DNA from: Plut-88900 sp963668115
GTDB taxonomy: Bacteria > Chloroflexota > Dehalococcoidia > Plut-88900
Assembly: GCA_963668115.1 (NCBI GenBank)
Contig: OY764147.1
Span: 1,798,001 to 1,862,000 of the forward strand
DNA length: 64,000 nucleotides
Direction of reading: 5' to 3'
Below, one piece after another: positions 52,553-60,841 of this stretch. The notes beneath the pieces were generated by a model. The model was not told where the DNA came from. It saw only the letters and a program-made list of their open reading frames with translations, and did no database searches. Each line of letters opens with the position of its first letter. Position 1 is the stretch's first letter. Made by a program: the position numbers and the translations under genes.

Positions 52553-53866
52553 ATGAACTATCCTGCTACTAGGGAACGTGCGCTGGAAGGAGTCCGGGTG
52601 CTGGACTTCACGACTGGCTGGTCGGGACCGATTGGGGCCAGGTTTCTCGCGGACCTTGGGGCCGAGGTCATCAAAATCGAGTCCCTATATGGTCGGGGCG
52701 CAAGGGAGGTGCCGACACCCGAAGACCCCAAGCACTATGCGAAGGTCGCCCACTCCGTTTACCCGGACAATGACCCGGGAGACCAGCCCTACAATCGATA
52801 CGGCATATTCAACGAATACCACCGGAACAAGATGAGCCTGACCCTGGACCTCTCCCGAGACGACTGTCGGAATCTGGCAAGGAGGCTGGTGCCCATATCC
52901 GACGTGATAATGGAGAACTACAGCGCCAGGGTGATGCGCAACTTTGGCCTGGACTACCCGTCGGTGCGGCCCTTGAACCCGGCGATCGTATTCATTTCAA
53001 TGCCGGGATACGGCATGACGGGCCCTCACCGGAACCACGTGAGCTATGGCACGAATATCGAGCCTTCCGCGGGGCTTTCAAACTTGATTGGCTACCCTGG
53101 CCCGAAACCCTACAAGTCCGGGGAGGCATATCCCGACCCCAACGCCGGCGTAAATGCAGTAGGCGCCATTCTGACGGCGCTCTACTACCGACGCCGTTCA
53201 GGTAAGGGACAGTTCATAGACCTGTCGCAGAATGAAGCAGCGGTCGGTCTGATTGGGGAGTCGGTGCTCGGGTATCAGCTGACCGGAGAACACCCGACCA
53301 GGATGGGCAATCACCACGCCTACTACGCTCCACACAACGCCTACAAATGCAAGGGAGAGGACAACTGGGTCACCATAGCCGTCACGAACGACCAGGAATG
53401 GGAAGGCTTATGTGAAGTGGCCGGGAATCCCGACTGGGCCTCTGAGCCGAAGTACCAGGACCAGCTGAGCCGGTGGCAGTACCAGGATGAGATCGACGAG
53501 CACGTCTCGAAATGGACGGCGGGGGAGGACTACAAAGACCTGATGCACAGGCTTCAGGAGGTGGGCGTGACTGCGGCAGCGGTATACAGCAATCAGGACG
53601 TGGTAGAGGACGGGCATCTGAAGGAGCGAGGGTACTTCTGGGACACCCCACACGCGGCTGCGGGGACGATGCCCTTTTCCGGGACGCCGGCGTTGCTTTC
53701 CAAGACCCCCGGCACACTGATGATGCCGGCGCCTTTGATGGGTGAGCACAACAGATACGTGCTGGAAGAACTGGCGGGTGTGGAAACAAACTATGCTGAC
53801 CGGTTGGAAGCCGAAGGCGCCATCGGCACCCGACCCCCGGAAGGCTTACCAGGCCTCTTCGCCTAG
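52553..53866 (+). CDS. CaiB/BaiF family CoA-transferase, second of pair
   Basis: 437 aa. RALEGVRVLDFTTGWSGPIGARFLADLGAEVIKIES, YHRNKMSLTLDLSRDD, FISMPGYGMTGPHRNHVSYG and RRRSGKGQFIDLSQNEA are clear CaiB/BaiF landmarks. GAGGACTT before the ATG includes the stop of the previous gene, so translation is coupled. It is only distantly similar to its neighbour, so this is an old pair, not a recent duplicate. It is followed by uvrB, which belongs to a different function. Confidence 0.9.
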   Translation: MNYPATRERALEGVRVLDFTTGWSGPIGARFLADLGAEVIKIESLYGRGAREVPTPEDPKHYAKVAHSVYPDNDPGDQPYNRYGIFNEYHRNKMSLTLDLSRDDCRNLARRLVPISDVIMENYSARVMRNFGLDYPSVRPLNPAIVFISMPGYGMTGPHRNHVSYGTNIEPSAGLSNLIGYPGPKPYKSGEAYPDPNAGVNAVGAILTALYYRRRSGKGQFIDLSQNEAAVGLIGESVLGYQLTGEHPTRMGNHHAYYAPHNAYKCKGEDNWVTIAVTNDQEWEGLCEVAGNPDWASEPKYQDQLSRWQYQDEIDEHVSKWTAGEDYKDLMHRLQEVGVTAAAVYSNQDVVEDGHLKERGYFWDTPHAAAGTMPFSGTPALLSKTPGTLMMPAPLMGEHNRYVLEELAGVETNYADRLEAEGAIGTRPPEGLPGLFA

Positions 53867-53918
53867 CCGCTCTTTTGCCTTTGCAATCGCCCATGCAACA
53901 TCCTAGAATGAACGCGCC

Positions 53919-55988
53919 TTGACAACTACCACAGCCATCGAAAACAAGTTCAGAATCACCTCCGATTTCCGCATGATGGGCGACCAGCCGCGTGCGGTGG
54001 ACCAGCTTGTAGCAGGGCTGGAGTCGGGGATGAAGACGCAGACCCTTCTCGGGGTGACGGGGAGCGGCAAGACCTTCACGATGGCCAACATCGTTGAGCG
54101 GGTGCAAAGGCCGACGCTCGTCATCGCCCCAAACAAGACCCTCGCGGCCCAGCTCGCCACCGAGTTCAAGGAGTATTTCGCCGACAATCCCGTCGAGTAC
54201 TTCGTCAGCTACTACGACTACTACCAGCCCGAGGCATATATCCCCCGCACCGACCTGTACATCGAAAAGGATGCGGATATCAATGAGGAGATCGACAAGC
54301 TGAGGCATGCGGCCACGAGGTCGTTGCTGAGCAGGCGGGATGTGCTGATAGTGGCCTCGGTTTCGTGCATCTACGGTCTCGGCGACCCGGCTGAATACCA
54401 TTCCTTCGTGGTCAACATCCAGAAGGGAGAACGTCGGAACCGTAACAAGCTGGTGCGCCACCTGGTGGATATGCAGTACGAGCGGAATGACATGGACTTC
54501 ACCCGAGGCCGGTTCCGCATCCGCGGCGACACCCTGGAAATCCAACCCGCCTACGAGGAAATAGCAATCAGAATTGAGTTCTGGGGGGATGAGGTTGAAC
54601 GGATCGTGGAAGTTGACCCGCTGACGGGGGAGATTCTCGGGGCTAGGGAGTGGGTGGACATCTACCCCGCGAAGCACTTTGTTACGTCAACAGAAAAGCT
54701 CAACGCAGCGCTGGTAGATATCGAGGAAGAGCTACAGGCCCAGGTGGAGTGGTTCCGCTCCCAGGACCGACCCCTGGAAGCCGCCCGACTTGAGCAGCGC
54801 ACCCACTACGACCTGGAGATGCTCAGGGAAGCCGGTTACTGCTCGGGGATCGAGAACTACTCCCGACCCCTGGCCCGTCGGTCGGCTGGCAGCACGCCGT
54901 GGACACTGTTGGACTACTTCCCCGACGACTTTCTCATGCTCATAGATGAGTCGCACATGACTCTGCCTCAGGTGCGGGGCATGTACCACGGCGACATTGC
55001 CCGGAAGCAGACGCTGGTCGACTTCGGCTTCAGGCTTCCCTCGGCGCTGGACAACCGGCCTCTGAACTTTGCGGAGTTCGAAAGGCACATCAACCAGATG
55101 GTCTGCGTCTCGGCGACTCCCGGGCCCTACGAATATGAACACAGCACGCAGATAGTGGAGCAGGTGATCAGGCCCACCGGCCTCGTGGACCCGACCATTG
55201 AAGTGAAGCCGACCGAAGGCCAGATAGACGACCTTCTCCACCAGATCAAGACCCGCGTCGAAAAGGAAGAGAGGGTCCTGGTCACGACGCTGACCAAGCG
55301 GATGGCCGAGGAACTGGCCGACTACCTGCGGGAGATGGGAGTCAAGACCCACTACCTCCACTCGGAGGTGGACACGCTGCAAAGAAGCGAGATTCTGCGA
55401 GACCTCCGGCTTGGGGTATACGATGTGGTGGTCGGGATTAACCTGCTCAGGGAGGGGCTGGACCTGCCGGAGGTAAGCCTTGTGGCGATTCTGGATGCGG
55501 ACAAGGAAGGCTATTTGCGGTCGTCGGGTGCCTTGATACAGACGATGGGTCGGGCAGCGAGGCACATAGAGGGTCAAGCCATCATGTACGCCGACAGGGT
55601 AACCGACTCAATGCAGAGGGCCATGGACGAGACCTATCGTCGCCGCGAGATCCAGACGGAGTTCAACCGCGAGAACAATATCCAGCCCCAGGGCATAAAG
55701 AAAGAAGTCAAGGACATAACCGACCGCGTGAAGGCCATCGCCGAGGAGCGGGCGACCTACACCATCAACAAGGAAGTGCCTCGGGGTGAACTGCTGCGGC
55801 TGGTGAAAGACCTGGAGACCCAGATGAAAGAGGCGGCGCGGAATCTGGAGTTCGAAAAGGCGGCGGCGCTGCGGGACCAGGTGCTCGACCTGAGAAAAGC
55901 GCTGGTGCTGGACGAGGATGCCAAGGCCGAAGAGGGCATCCGTACTCGGTCAACGAAAGCCAAGCGGGCTAAACGGCCCTGGAAATGA
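53919..55988 (+). CDS. uvrB: Excinuclease ABC subunit B
   Basis: 689 aa nucleotide-excision-repair helicase-like protein that loads UvrC on damaged DNA. Walker A is GVTGSGKT (residues 45-52), the beta-hairpin SYYDYYQPEAYIP (about 97-109), Walker B LIDESHMT (about 341), then GINLLREGLDLPEVSLVAILDADKEG and QTMGRAARH. The C-terminal UVR domain KDLETQMKEAARNLEFEKAAALRDQ is complete. The start is a TTG (MTTTTAIENKFRITSDF), consistent with the short N-terminus of other UvrB proteins. Full length and apparently functional. Confidence 0.97.
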   Translation: MTTTTAIENKFRITSDFRMMGDQPRAVDQLVAGLESGMKTQTLLGVTGSGKTFTMANIVERVQRPTLVIAPNKTLAAQLATEFKEYFADNPVEYFVSYYDYYQPEAYIPRTDLYIEKDADINEEIDKLRHAATRSLLSRRDVLIVASVSCIYGLGDPAEYHSFVVNIQKGERRNRNKLVRHLVDMQYERNDMDFTRGRFRIRGDTLEIQPAYEEIAIRIEFWGDEVERIVEVDPLTGEILGAREWVDIYPAKHFVTSTEKLNAALVDIEEELQAQVEWFRSQDRPLEAARLEQRTHYDLEMLREAGYCSGIENYSRPLARRSAGSTPWTLLDYFPDDFLMLIDESHMTLPQVRGMYHGDIARKQTLVDFGFRLPSALDNRPLNFAEFERHINQMVCVSATPGPYEYEHSTQIVEQVIRPTGLVDPTIEVKPTEGQIDDLLHQIKTRVEKEERVLVTTLTKRMAEELADYLREMGVKTHYLHSEVDTLQRSEILRDLRLGVYDVVVGINLLREGLDLPEVSLVAILDADKEGYLRSSGALIQTMGRAARHIEGQAIMYADRVTDSMQRAMDETYRRREIQTEFNRENNIQPQGIKKEVKDITDRVKAIAEERATYTINKEVPRGELLRLVKDLETQMKEAARNLEFEKAAALRDQVLDLRKALVLDEDAKAEEGIRTRSTKAKRAKRPWK

Positions 55989-56018
55989 TAATTCGGCGTT
56001 CTTAAGGAGGAACCCTGC

Positions 56019-57086
56019 ATGAGTCCCACCACCGACCCTTCCACATGGTCCCTGCAGGAGCAATGTGAGTTCATCGCCAAGGTCTACGGGCTTTGGGGCG
56101 GCGCCATCACAACCATTACCTACGCCCAGCAGGGCGAAGACACCATCGTTCAATGGCGGGAAGCCGTACTTCACAACCACCAGAAGGAGTATTTCCTGCA
56201 GGGGCTGGAGAAACTGGGCGTGGACCCCGACAAAGAGCCCCATGCCGTGGTAGCAGCGAAATACCACTACTTCTCCAACGCGCTGGGCGGCATCGACATG
56301 GAGATGTTCGAAGAGTCCCCGAAGAAGGCATGGATCAGGTACAACCCTCCCTTCGGGCCGACAGGTACGGCATGGCTGGCCATTCCTCCGCGGATGGGCC
56401 GGTCGATCTTCATGGGCTGGCACCCTTACAACGGCGTTAGGCTCAACAACCCGAGGCTCGGGTTCGTGCTCTCCAAGGCCTTCAACGACGGCGAGCCCTA
56501 CGCAGAAGGCTACTTCTACGAATACGACCACGACTTGGCCGACGAAGAGCGCTTCCAGTACGACCCCAACGCAACAATGCCCGAGTACGACCCGGAGCGG
56601 GCGCCCAAGCTGGACCCCGAGGAGTGGCCGGACGACCGTCGCTCCAAGGCGCTGAGAAACTTCGGCAGGGGATACATCGAGGAGGCCGTGTTGGGATTGC
56701 AGCAGGTGGTGGGAACACCCATAACGGCTCACCTGGTCAAGCGGGCCTACGAGGGCATCGCCTTGCAGTACGGAAAAGAGCTGCTGGCCGACCTGGGGAT
56801 AGAAGGTCGGGATGCGGGGAGCCTCGCCCTCTTCACCAAGCGCCTCTCGGACATGGCGGGGGATGAGTCGGAGCTCACGTCCCCGGAGCCGGGCAGACAC
56901 GTGCTGAGAATCACACGGCGGCGGCTGTTCGAAGGGCAGTCCTCGTCAGGTGAAGTGGTAAAGGCGATGTTCGGGTTTACGCACATGCTCAGCAGGATGA
57001 TGAGCCGCAGGATACGCGCTACCCAGACTGCGCTGATGGAAGACGGCTCGCCATACGACGAGATGGTCTTCGAGGATGTCAGGTAA
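56019..57086 (+). CDS. Unrecognised 355-aa protein
   Basis: AAGGAGG precedes the ATG, so it is a real gene. No signal peptide and no long hydrophobic segment. The N-terminal half is helical (LQEQCEFIAKVYGLWGGAITTI) with an Arg/His/Tyr-rich region (AVVAAKYHYFSNALGG). A central segment FGPTGTAWLAIPPRMGRSIFMGWHPYNG may form a ligand pocket, and a long Asp/Glu/Pro-rich stretch follows (YDPNATMPEYDPERAPKLDPEEWPDD). The C-terminus is helical and basic. It sits between uvrB and a methyltransferase with a 30-bp gap to uvrB. I do not recognise the family and propose no function. Confidence 0.75.
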   Translation: MSPTTDPSTWSLQEQCEFIAKVYGLWGGAITTITYAQQGEDTIVQWREAVLHNHQKEYFLQGLEKLGVDPDKEPHAVVAAKYHYFSNALGGIDMEMFEESPKKAWIRYNPPFGPTGTAWLAIPPRMGRSIFMGWHPYNGVRLNNPRLGFVLSKAFNDGEPYAEGYFYEYDHDLADEERFQYDPNATMPEYDPERAPKLDPEEWPDDRRSKALRNFGRGYIEEAVLGLQQVVGTPITAHLVKRAYEGIALQYGKELLADLGIEGRDAGSLALFTKRLSDMAGDESELTSPEPGRHVLRITRRRLFEGQSSSGEVVKAMFGFTHMLSRMMSRRIRATQTALMEDGSPYDEMVFEDVR

Positions 57087-57110
57087 GGCTCGGGTGCCGG
57101 GCCTGCCCCG

Positions 57111-57929
57111 ATGACTTCATCCGGCGAAACTCCCGCCACACCTAAAGTCTGGGACGCACCCGGGTACCAGCAGAGCCATTCCTACATCTGGCAATACGGC
57201 GCCGACCTCCTGGGGCTGCTTGACCCGCAGCCGGGAGAGAGGATTCTAGACCTGGGGTGTGGGACGGGACACCTGGCGGCCGAAATTGCCAGGTCGGGGG
57301 CGGGGGTGGTGGGGGTCGACGGCTCGGCGAACATGGTGCGCACTGCAAGCCAGAACTTCCCCGACATCACGTTCATTCAAGCCGACGCCCGTTCCCTGTC
57401 CTTTGAGCAGCCCTTCGACGCCATATTCTCCAATGCCGTCCTCCACTGGATCAAGGAGGCCGATGAGGTCCTGGACTCGATCACAAGGTGCCTGAAGCCT
57501 GGGGGGAGAATAGTGGCGGAGATGGGCGGCAAGGGGAACATAGAGGGCGTTGTGTCGGCATTGCGGCGGGCCTTGAGCAACACCCTCGGACACCCGAGAA
57601 ACGAGGTGGACCCCTGGTACTTCCCGACTATAGGGGAGTACGCCCGGCTGCTGGAAGCCCGCGGGTTCGAGGTGTCTTTCGCCAGCCACTTCAGCCGCCC
57701 GACACCGCAGCAGGAGGGCGAGGAAGGGTTGAGGGACTGGATCAGGATGTTCTGCTCGGACTTCCTGTCGGGCCTGGACGCCAAAGTTGAAGACAGGGTG
57801 CTCACGCTCGTAGAGGACGAGCTAAGGCCCTGGATGTATGATGGAGTCAGGTGGACGGTGGACTACCGACGGCTGAGGTTCGCAGCGCACAAAGTCGGCC
57901 TACCTGGTCTCGCCCGCTTAGAAGGGTAA
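57111..57929 (+). CDS. Class I SAM-dependent methyltransferase (trans-aconitate methyltransferase-like)
   Basis: 272 aa. Motif I RILDLGCGTGHLAAEIA, motif II VGVDGSANMV, FIQADARSLSFEQPFDAIFSNAVLHWI and CLKPGGRIVAEMGG. The phrase NAVLHWI is typical of trans-aconitate 2-methyltransferase-like enzymes. No strong ribosome binding site is seen before the ATG, 24 bases after the previous stop, so it may be translated by coupling. The substrate is not assured. Confidence 0.85.
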   Translation: MTSSGETPATPKVWDAPGYQQSHSYIWQYGADLLGLLDPQPGERILDLGCGTGHLAAEIARSGAGVVGVDGSANMVRTASQNFPDITFIQADARSLSFEQPFDAIFSNAVLHWIKEADEVLDSITRCLKPGGRIVAEMGGKGNIEGVVSALRRALSNTLGHPRNEVDPWYFPTIGEYARLLEARGFEVSFASHFSRPTPQQEGEEGLRDWIRMFCSDFLSGLDAKVEDRVLTLVEDELRPWMYDGVRWTVDYRRLRFAAHKVGLPGLARLEG

Positions 57930-58490
57930 CATCTCCCCCACCCCCCCAGGCCAGCCTGTCCGCCTATGGCGGATCATTCCCGAGTAGTCGGGTCGAAGAT
58001 GTCGAAGATGCGCCTGGGCGTGCGCCATTGGCGTAAATCCATCCCGCGGGGTGGAGGTTCCGTTCGCCCTGAGCGGAGTCGAAGGGTCGACCGAACGGAA
58101 CGGGGTGGTGCCCCCTCCCCTCCCCAACAAATCAAAACAATCCCTCAATCCCATGAATCACAGTCAGACATCCCCCCCACCCTCCTTACTCCGTCATTCC
58201 TGCGGAGGCAGGTCGTAGATGCGCCTGTGGCGTGAATCCATCCTCCTACTCCGCTCAAGCTGTCCGCAAAAGATCGCCTCTAGACCACTCCGATGTCAAC
58301 GCAACATCTGGACTTTCAGATGTGTCAATACACCAATACTGCACGTGCTCTGTGTTATTTACATTGTCAAAGGATGATATGCTATGACGTACCAAGACTA
58401 GAAACAAGTTGACACTACAACACAGCAATGGTAAGGTGCGATACAACATACCAGGTTGCACCACAGCCATCGAGCAAAGCGTTTGACAAG
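57930..58490. repeat. Intergenic cluster of dispersed repeat fragments
   Basis: Contains CTGTCCGCCTATGGCGGATC (again at 60730-60750), a tandem GTCGAAGAT pair, GCGCCTGGGCGTGCGCCATT, a palindrome around GGTCGACC with GTTCGCCCTGAGCGGAGTCG, and CATTCCTGCGGAGGCAGG near 58195. The same elements occur at 29.5, 38.7, 39.45, 44.7 and 59.6 kb. No gene is seen. Confidence 0.75.
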
Positions 58491-58769
58491 ATGAAGCGTG
58501 CTTTAATTGTTTGTTTGATAATATTAGGTGTGGTTTCTTATTATCCCCTAGCGACATATGCGGAAGAGTCCTCTTTCGACGCACCTGTACTGGCGGTTAC
58601 GGCGCTGCAAGAGTCCGAGGACTCTCCTGAGCGCACTTTCTTCCCCGCATGGCAGTGGTTGGAAGATTCGGGGATTGACTCGGAATTTATCCTCGATGAA
58701 CTCTTATTGGCGGTTATAACACTGCTCGGATTCGGGCTAACTATTTTGGGACTTTTACGAGGCAAGTAG
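58491..58769 (+). CDS. Small secreted/membrane protein, unknown
   Basis: 92 aa from the ATG at 58491. The signal peptide is RALIVCLIILGVVSYYPLATYAEE. A short acidic middle follows (SPERTFFPAWQWLEDSGID), then a C-terminal TM helix LLLAVITLLGFGLTILGLL with RGK at the end. The gene is AT-rich compared with its surroundings and lies two bases before the next membrane protein gene, so the two are surely coupled. No family recognised. Confidence 0.6.
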   Translation: MKRALIVCLIILGVVSYYPLATYAEESSFDAPVLAVTALQESEDSPERTFFPAWQWLEDSGIDSEFILDELLLAVITLLGFGLTILGLLRGK

Positions 58770-58771
58770 AT

Positions 58772-59452
58772 ATGCCTAGGAGCGGGTCTAGCAAGAGAAT
58801 ATATCGTGTCCGAGGCTGGCGTGTAACGGTCGCAAACGTGGGACTCGGTTTGCCCATTATTTTCATCGCAGTGTTGTGCTGGATCAATGACATCATATCG
58901 CTGGATATAACCCTTTGGGCCATACTAATAGGTGTTCTGATAATTTTGGCCGGACTGTTAATCAACATGATATCTGTGCCATTCGTGAGGCTACAAAGGG
59001 GTGAAACAAAGTTTACTGCACGTAACCCCTCTCTAAAGCCTCCGTTCGCAAGGGTTCTATTCAGCATCCCATTTTTTGTGGCGACGGCCTATCTAATAGG
59101 ATTTACTAATGTTCCGTATGCGGTGCCATTCGTGATCTTTATTGTGGGCGTCTACTTCTATTTTCGTGGGGTCGTCCGGTTTTGGATAAATCAACACACC
59201 TTGTACTTCGTGACCAACCGAGGCCGGGTGGTTCGTGTTTATCGGATGCTGGGTCTGGACCAGCAGGAAATCATGATTCATACAAACACCAGCATCTCGC
59301 AGAAGCGGAGTCTGTTCGAGATGCTCACTGGCCGTGGCAACGTCTTGGTGAGCAACAGCTTTGCCAAAGAACAACGAATCCACTGGCAGGAGATAGACAA
59401 CTCCTCCGAGGTTGTGGGGCGTATTAAGGGCCACATATCAAGAGCCAGATAG
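58772..59452 (+). CDS. Membrane protein with bacterial PH-like domain
   Basis: 226 aa. Two N-terminal TM helices (NVGLGLPIIFIAVLCWIND; LWAILIGVLIILAGLLINM) and two more after a loop (ARVLFSIPFFVATAYLIGF; VPFVIFIVGVYFYFRGVV) precede a cytosolic domain. HTLYFVTNRGRVVRVYRMLGLDQQEIMIHTN within it, together with RGNVLVSNSF, resembles bPH_2 (DUF304/YdbS-like) domains. It directly follows the small secreted protein gene. Both are AT-rich and next to repeats and an IS, suggesting recent acquisition. Function unknown. Confidence 0.65.
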   Translation: MPRSGSSKRIYRVRGWRVTVANVGLGLPIIFIAVLCWINDIISLDITLWAILIGVLIILAGLLINMISVPFVRLQRGETKFTARNPSLKPPFARVLFSIPFFVATAYLIGFTNVPYAVPFVIFIVGVYFYFRGVVRFWINQHTLYFVTNRGRVVRVYRMLGLDQQEIMIHTNTSISQKRSLFEMLTGRGNVLVSNSFAKEQRIHWQEIDNSSEVVGRIKGHISRAR

Positions 59453-59594
59453 CGGACACCACGGTGCGCCATCCTCTCTTTCTCCCGTACCAGTAGCCCC
59501 ACCCCCTCTCTCCCTTCCCATTCCGATGCCCCGCGAGGAATCTATCGCACCAGCCCACCACTCACCCCCATCCTCCCCACCCCCCTTTAACCCG

Positions 59595-60605
59595 TCATTC
59601 CTGCGGAGGCAGGAAGGTGGATTCACATTTCAAGTGCAACACGCTATCCAAGAAGACTTCCGCCGGGGTTTTGTAGCCCAGGCACTTGCGGGGCGTATTG
59701 TTGTAGGCCTGAAGCATCCGGGTAAACCGCTCCTGGGACAATGCCGCCAGGTCGGTCTTGCGGGGCAGGGTACGCCGCAGCCGGCCGATGGCGTTCTCCA
59801 CACCTCCCTTCTGCCAGGGGGAGTGGGTATCGCAGAAGAAGGTCTGGATACCGAGATCGTGGAGCCGGTAGTGGAGGGCGAACTCGGTGCCGTTGTCGAA
59901 GGTAACGGTCTGGCGCCATTGGGGAGGCAACAGACCCAACACCTGGGACATGGCCTGGGCGATGGGCCTGGAAGCCTTGCCGGGTGGTCTGAGGGCGATG
60001 AGGATGCGGGAGTGGCGTTCGTGGAGGGTGAGGACGGCATGCCCATAGGTTCTGAAGAGCATCAGGTCGGCCTCCCAGTGGCCCGGGGTGAGGCGGTCAT
60101 CGGCGGACTGGGGGCGCTCGGTGATGGGGCGACGCAAAGCCATGAAGGAGGCGGGGCTGTGGCCTTTGCGGGATCTCCGACCCCGCTTCGACTTGGCATG
60201 GGGCAGGTAGTAGCGCCAGCTGTAGTCCTTCTTGCGTGCCATCTGGGCGTATATGAACCTGTAGATGCTCTCATGGGAGATGACCTTGCTGCCCGACTCC
60301 ATAGCCAGCCGACCCGACACCTGCTCCGGTGACCACCTCTGCTCGAGCCGGGACAGGACCTTGTCCCGCAGTACCTCGTCCCGCTCCAGTCTAGACCCGC
60401 GCCAACGCCGGGCATGGGCCTGCTGGTCCGCATACCGGGGCTGGTACCCCTGAGTCCTGGAACCATTGCGCTTCAGCTCCCTAGCCACTGTCGATGGCGA
60501 GCGATCCAGACTTGCTGCGATTTGGCGGATCGATAGTCCCGAGGCATGTAGTCGGGCAATCTCACACCTCTCTTCAATACTGAGATGTCTATAAGTTCTT
60601 CCCAT
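59595..60605 (-). CDS. IS30-family transposase
   Basis: 336 aa. The N-terminal HTH is YRHLSIEERCEIARLHASGLSIRQIAASLDRSPSTVAREL. A DDE catalytic core follows: Asp in HWEADLMLF, Asp in TFDNGTEF and Glu in KGGVENAIGRLRR. The gene reads out through the left inverted repeat. The last codons and the stop, ending FLPPQE, lie outside the element in flanking repeat DNA. The core domains are intact, so the enzyme may be active. Confidence 0.95.
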   Translation of the reverse strand: MGRTYRHLSIEERCEIARLHASGLSIRQIAASLDRSPSTVARELKRNGSRTQGYQPRYADQQAHARRWRGSRLERDEVLRDKVLSRLEQRWSPEQVSGRLAMESGSKVISHESIYRFIYAQMARKKDYSWRYYLPHAKSKRGRRSRKGHSPASFMALRRPITERPQSADDRLTPGHWEADLMLFRTYGHAVLTLHERHSRILIALRPPGKASRPIAQAMSQVLGLLPPQWRQTVTFDNGTEFALHYRLHDLGIQTFFCDTHSPWQKGGVENAIGRLRRTLPRKTDLAALSQERFTRMLQAYNNTPRKCLGYKTPAEVFLDSVLHLKCESTFLPPQE

Positions 60606-60644
60606 GACAACACCTTAACCAGGTGTTGCACTTCGTTTGTGAAT
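59621..60644. mobile_element. IS30-family insertion sequence
   Basis: About 1024 bp. Imperfect 22-bp inverted repeats lie at 59621-59642 (ATTCACATTTCAAGTGCAAC in part) and 60623-60644 (complement starting ATTCACAAACGAAGTGC). They share ATTCACA and AAGTGCAACAC. The flanks are two parts of the same dispersed repeat (GCGGAGGCAGGAA on the left, GAATCCATCCCTCC on the right), so the element seems to have jumped into a copy of that repeat. Confidence 0.85.
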
Positions 60645-60806
60645 TTAGCGAATCCATCCCTCCGAAACACTCACCTACATCCTAGCAACTCACCCCCTCA
60701 CCCTTGCCTAACCCCACCCCCGAAGGGAGCCTGTCCGCCTATGGCGGATCATCCCCATGCCCCGCGAGGAATCGGAGGGAATTCCCCCCAAAACACGTAC
60801 ATTTGC

Positions 60807-60835
60807 TTGACACACCTGAGCAACGGCGCTATCAT
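60807..60835 (+). promoter_or_regulatory. Promoter of structured RNA copy 1
   Basis: TTGACA (60807-60812) and TATCAT (60830-60835) with 17 bp spacing, not followed by any convincing ORF. Nearly the same sequence stands in front of copy 2 on the opposite strand at 39290-39318. Confidence 0.7.
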
Positions 60836-60841
60836 ACCCTA

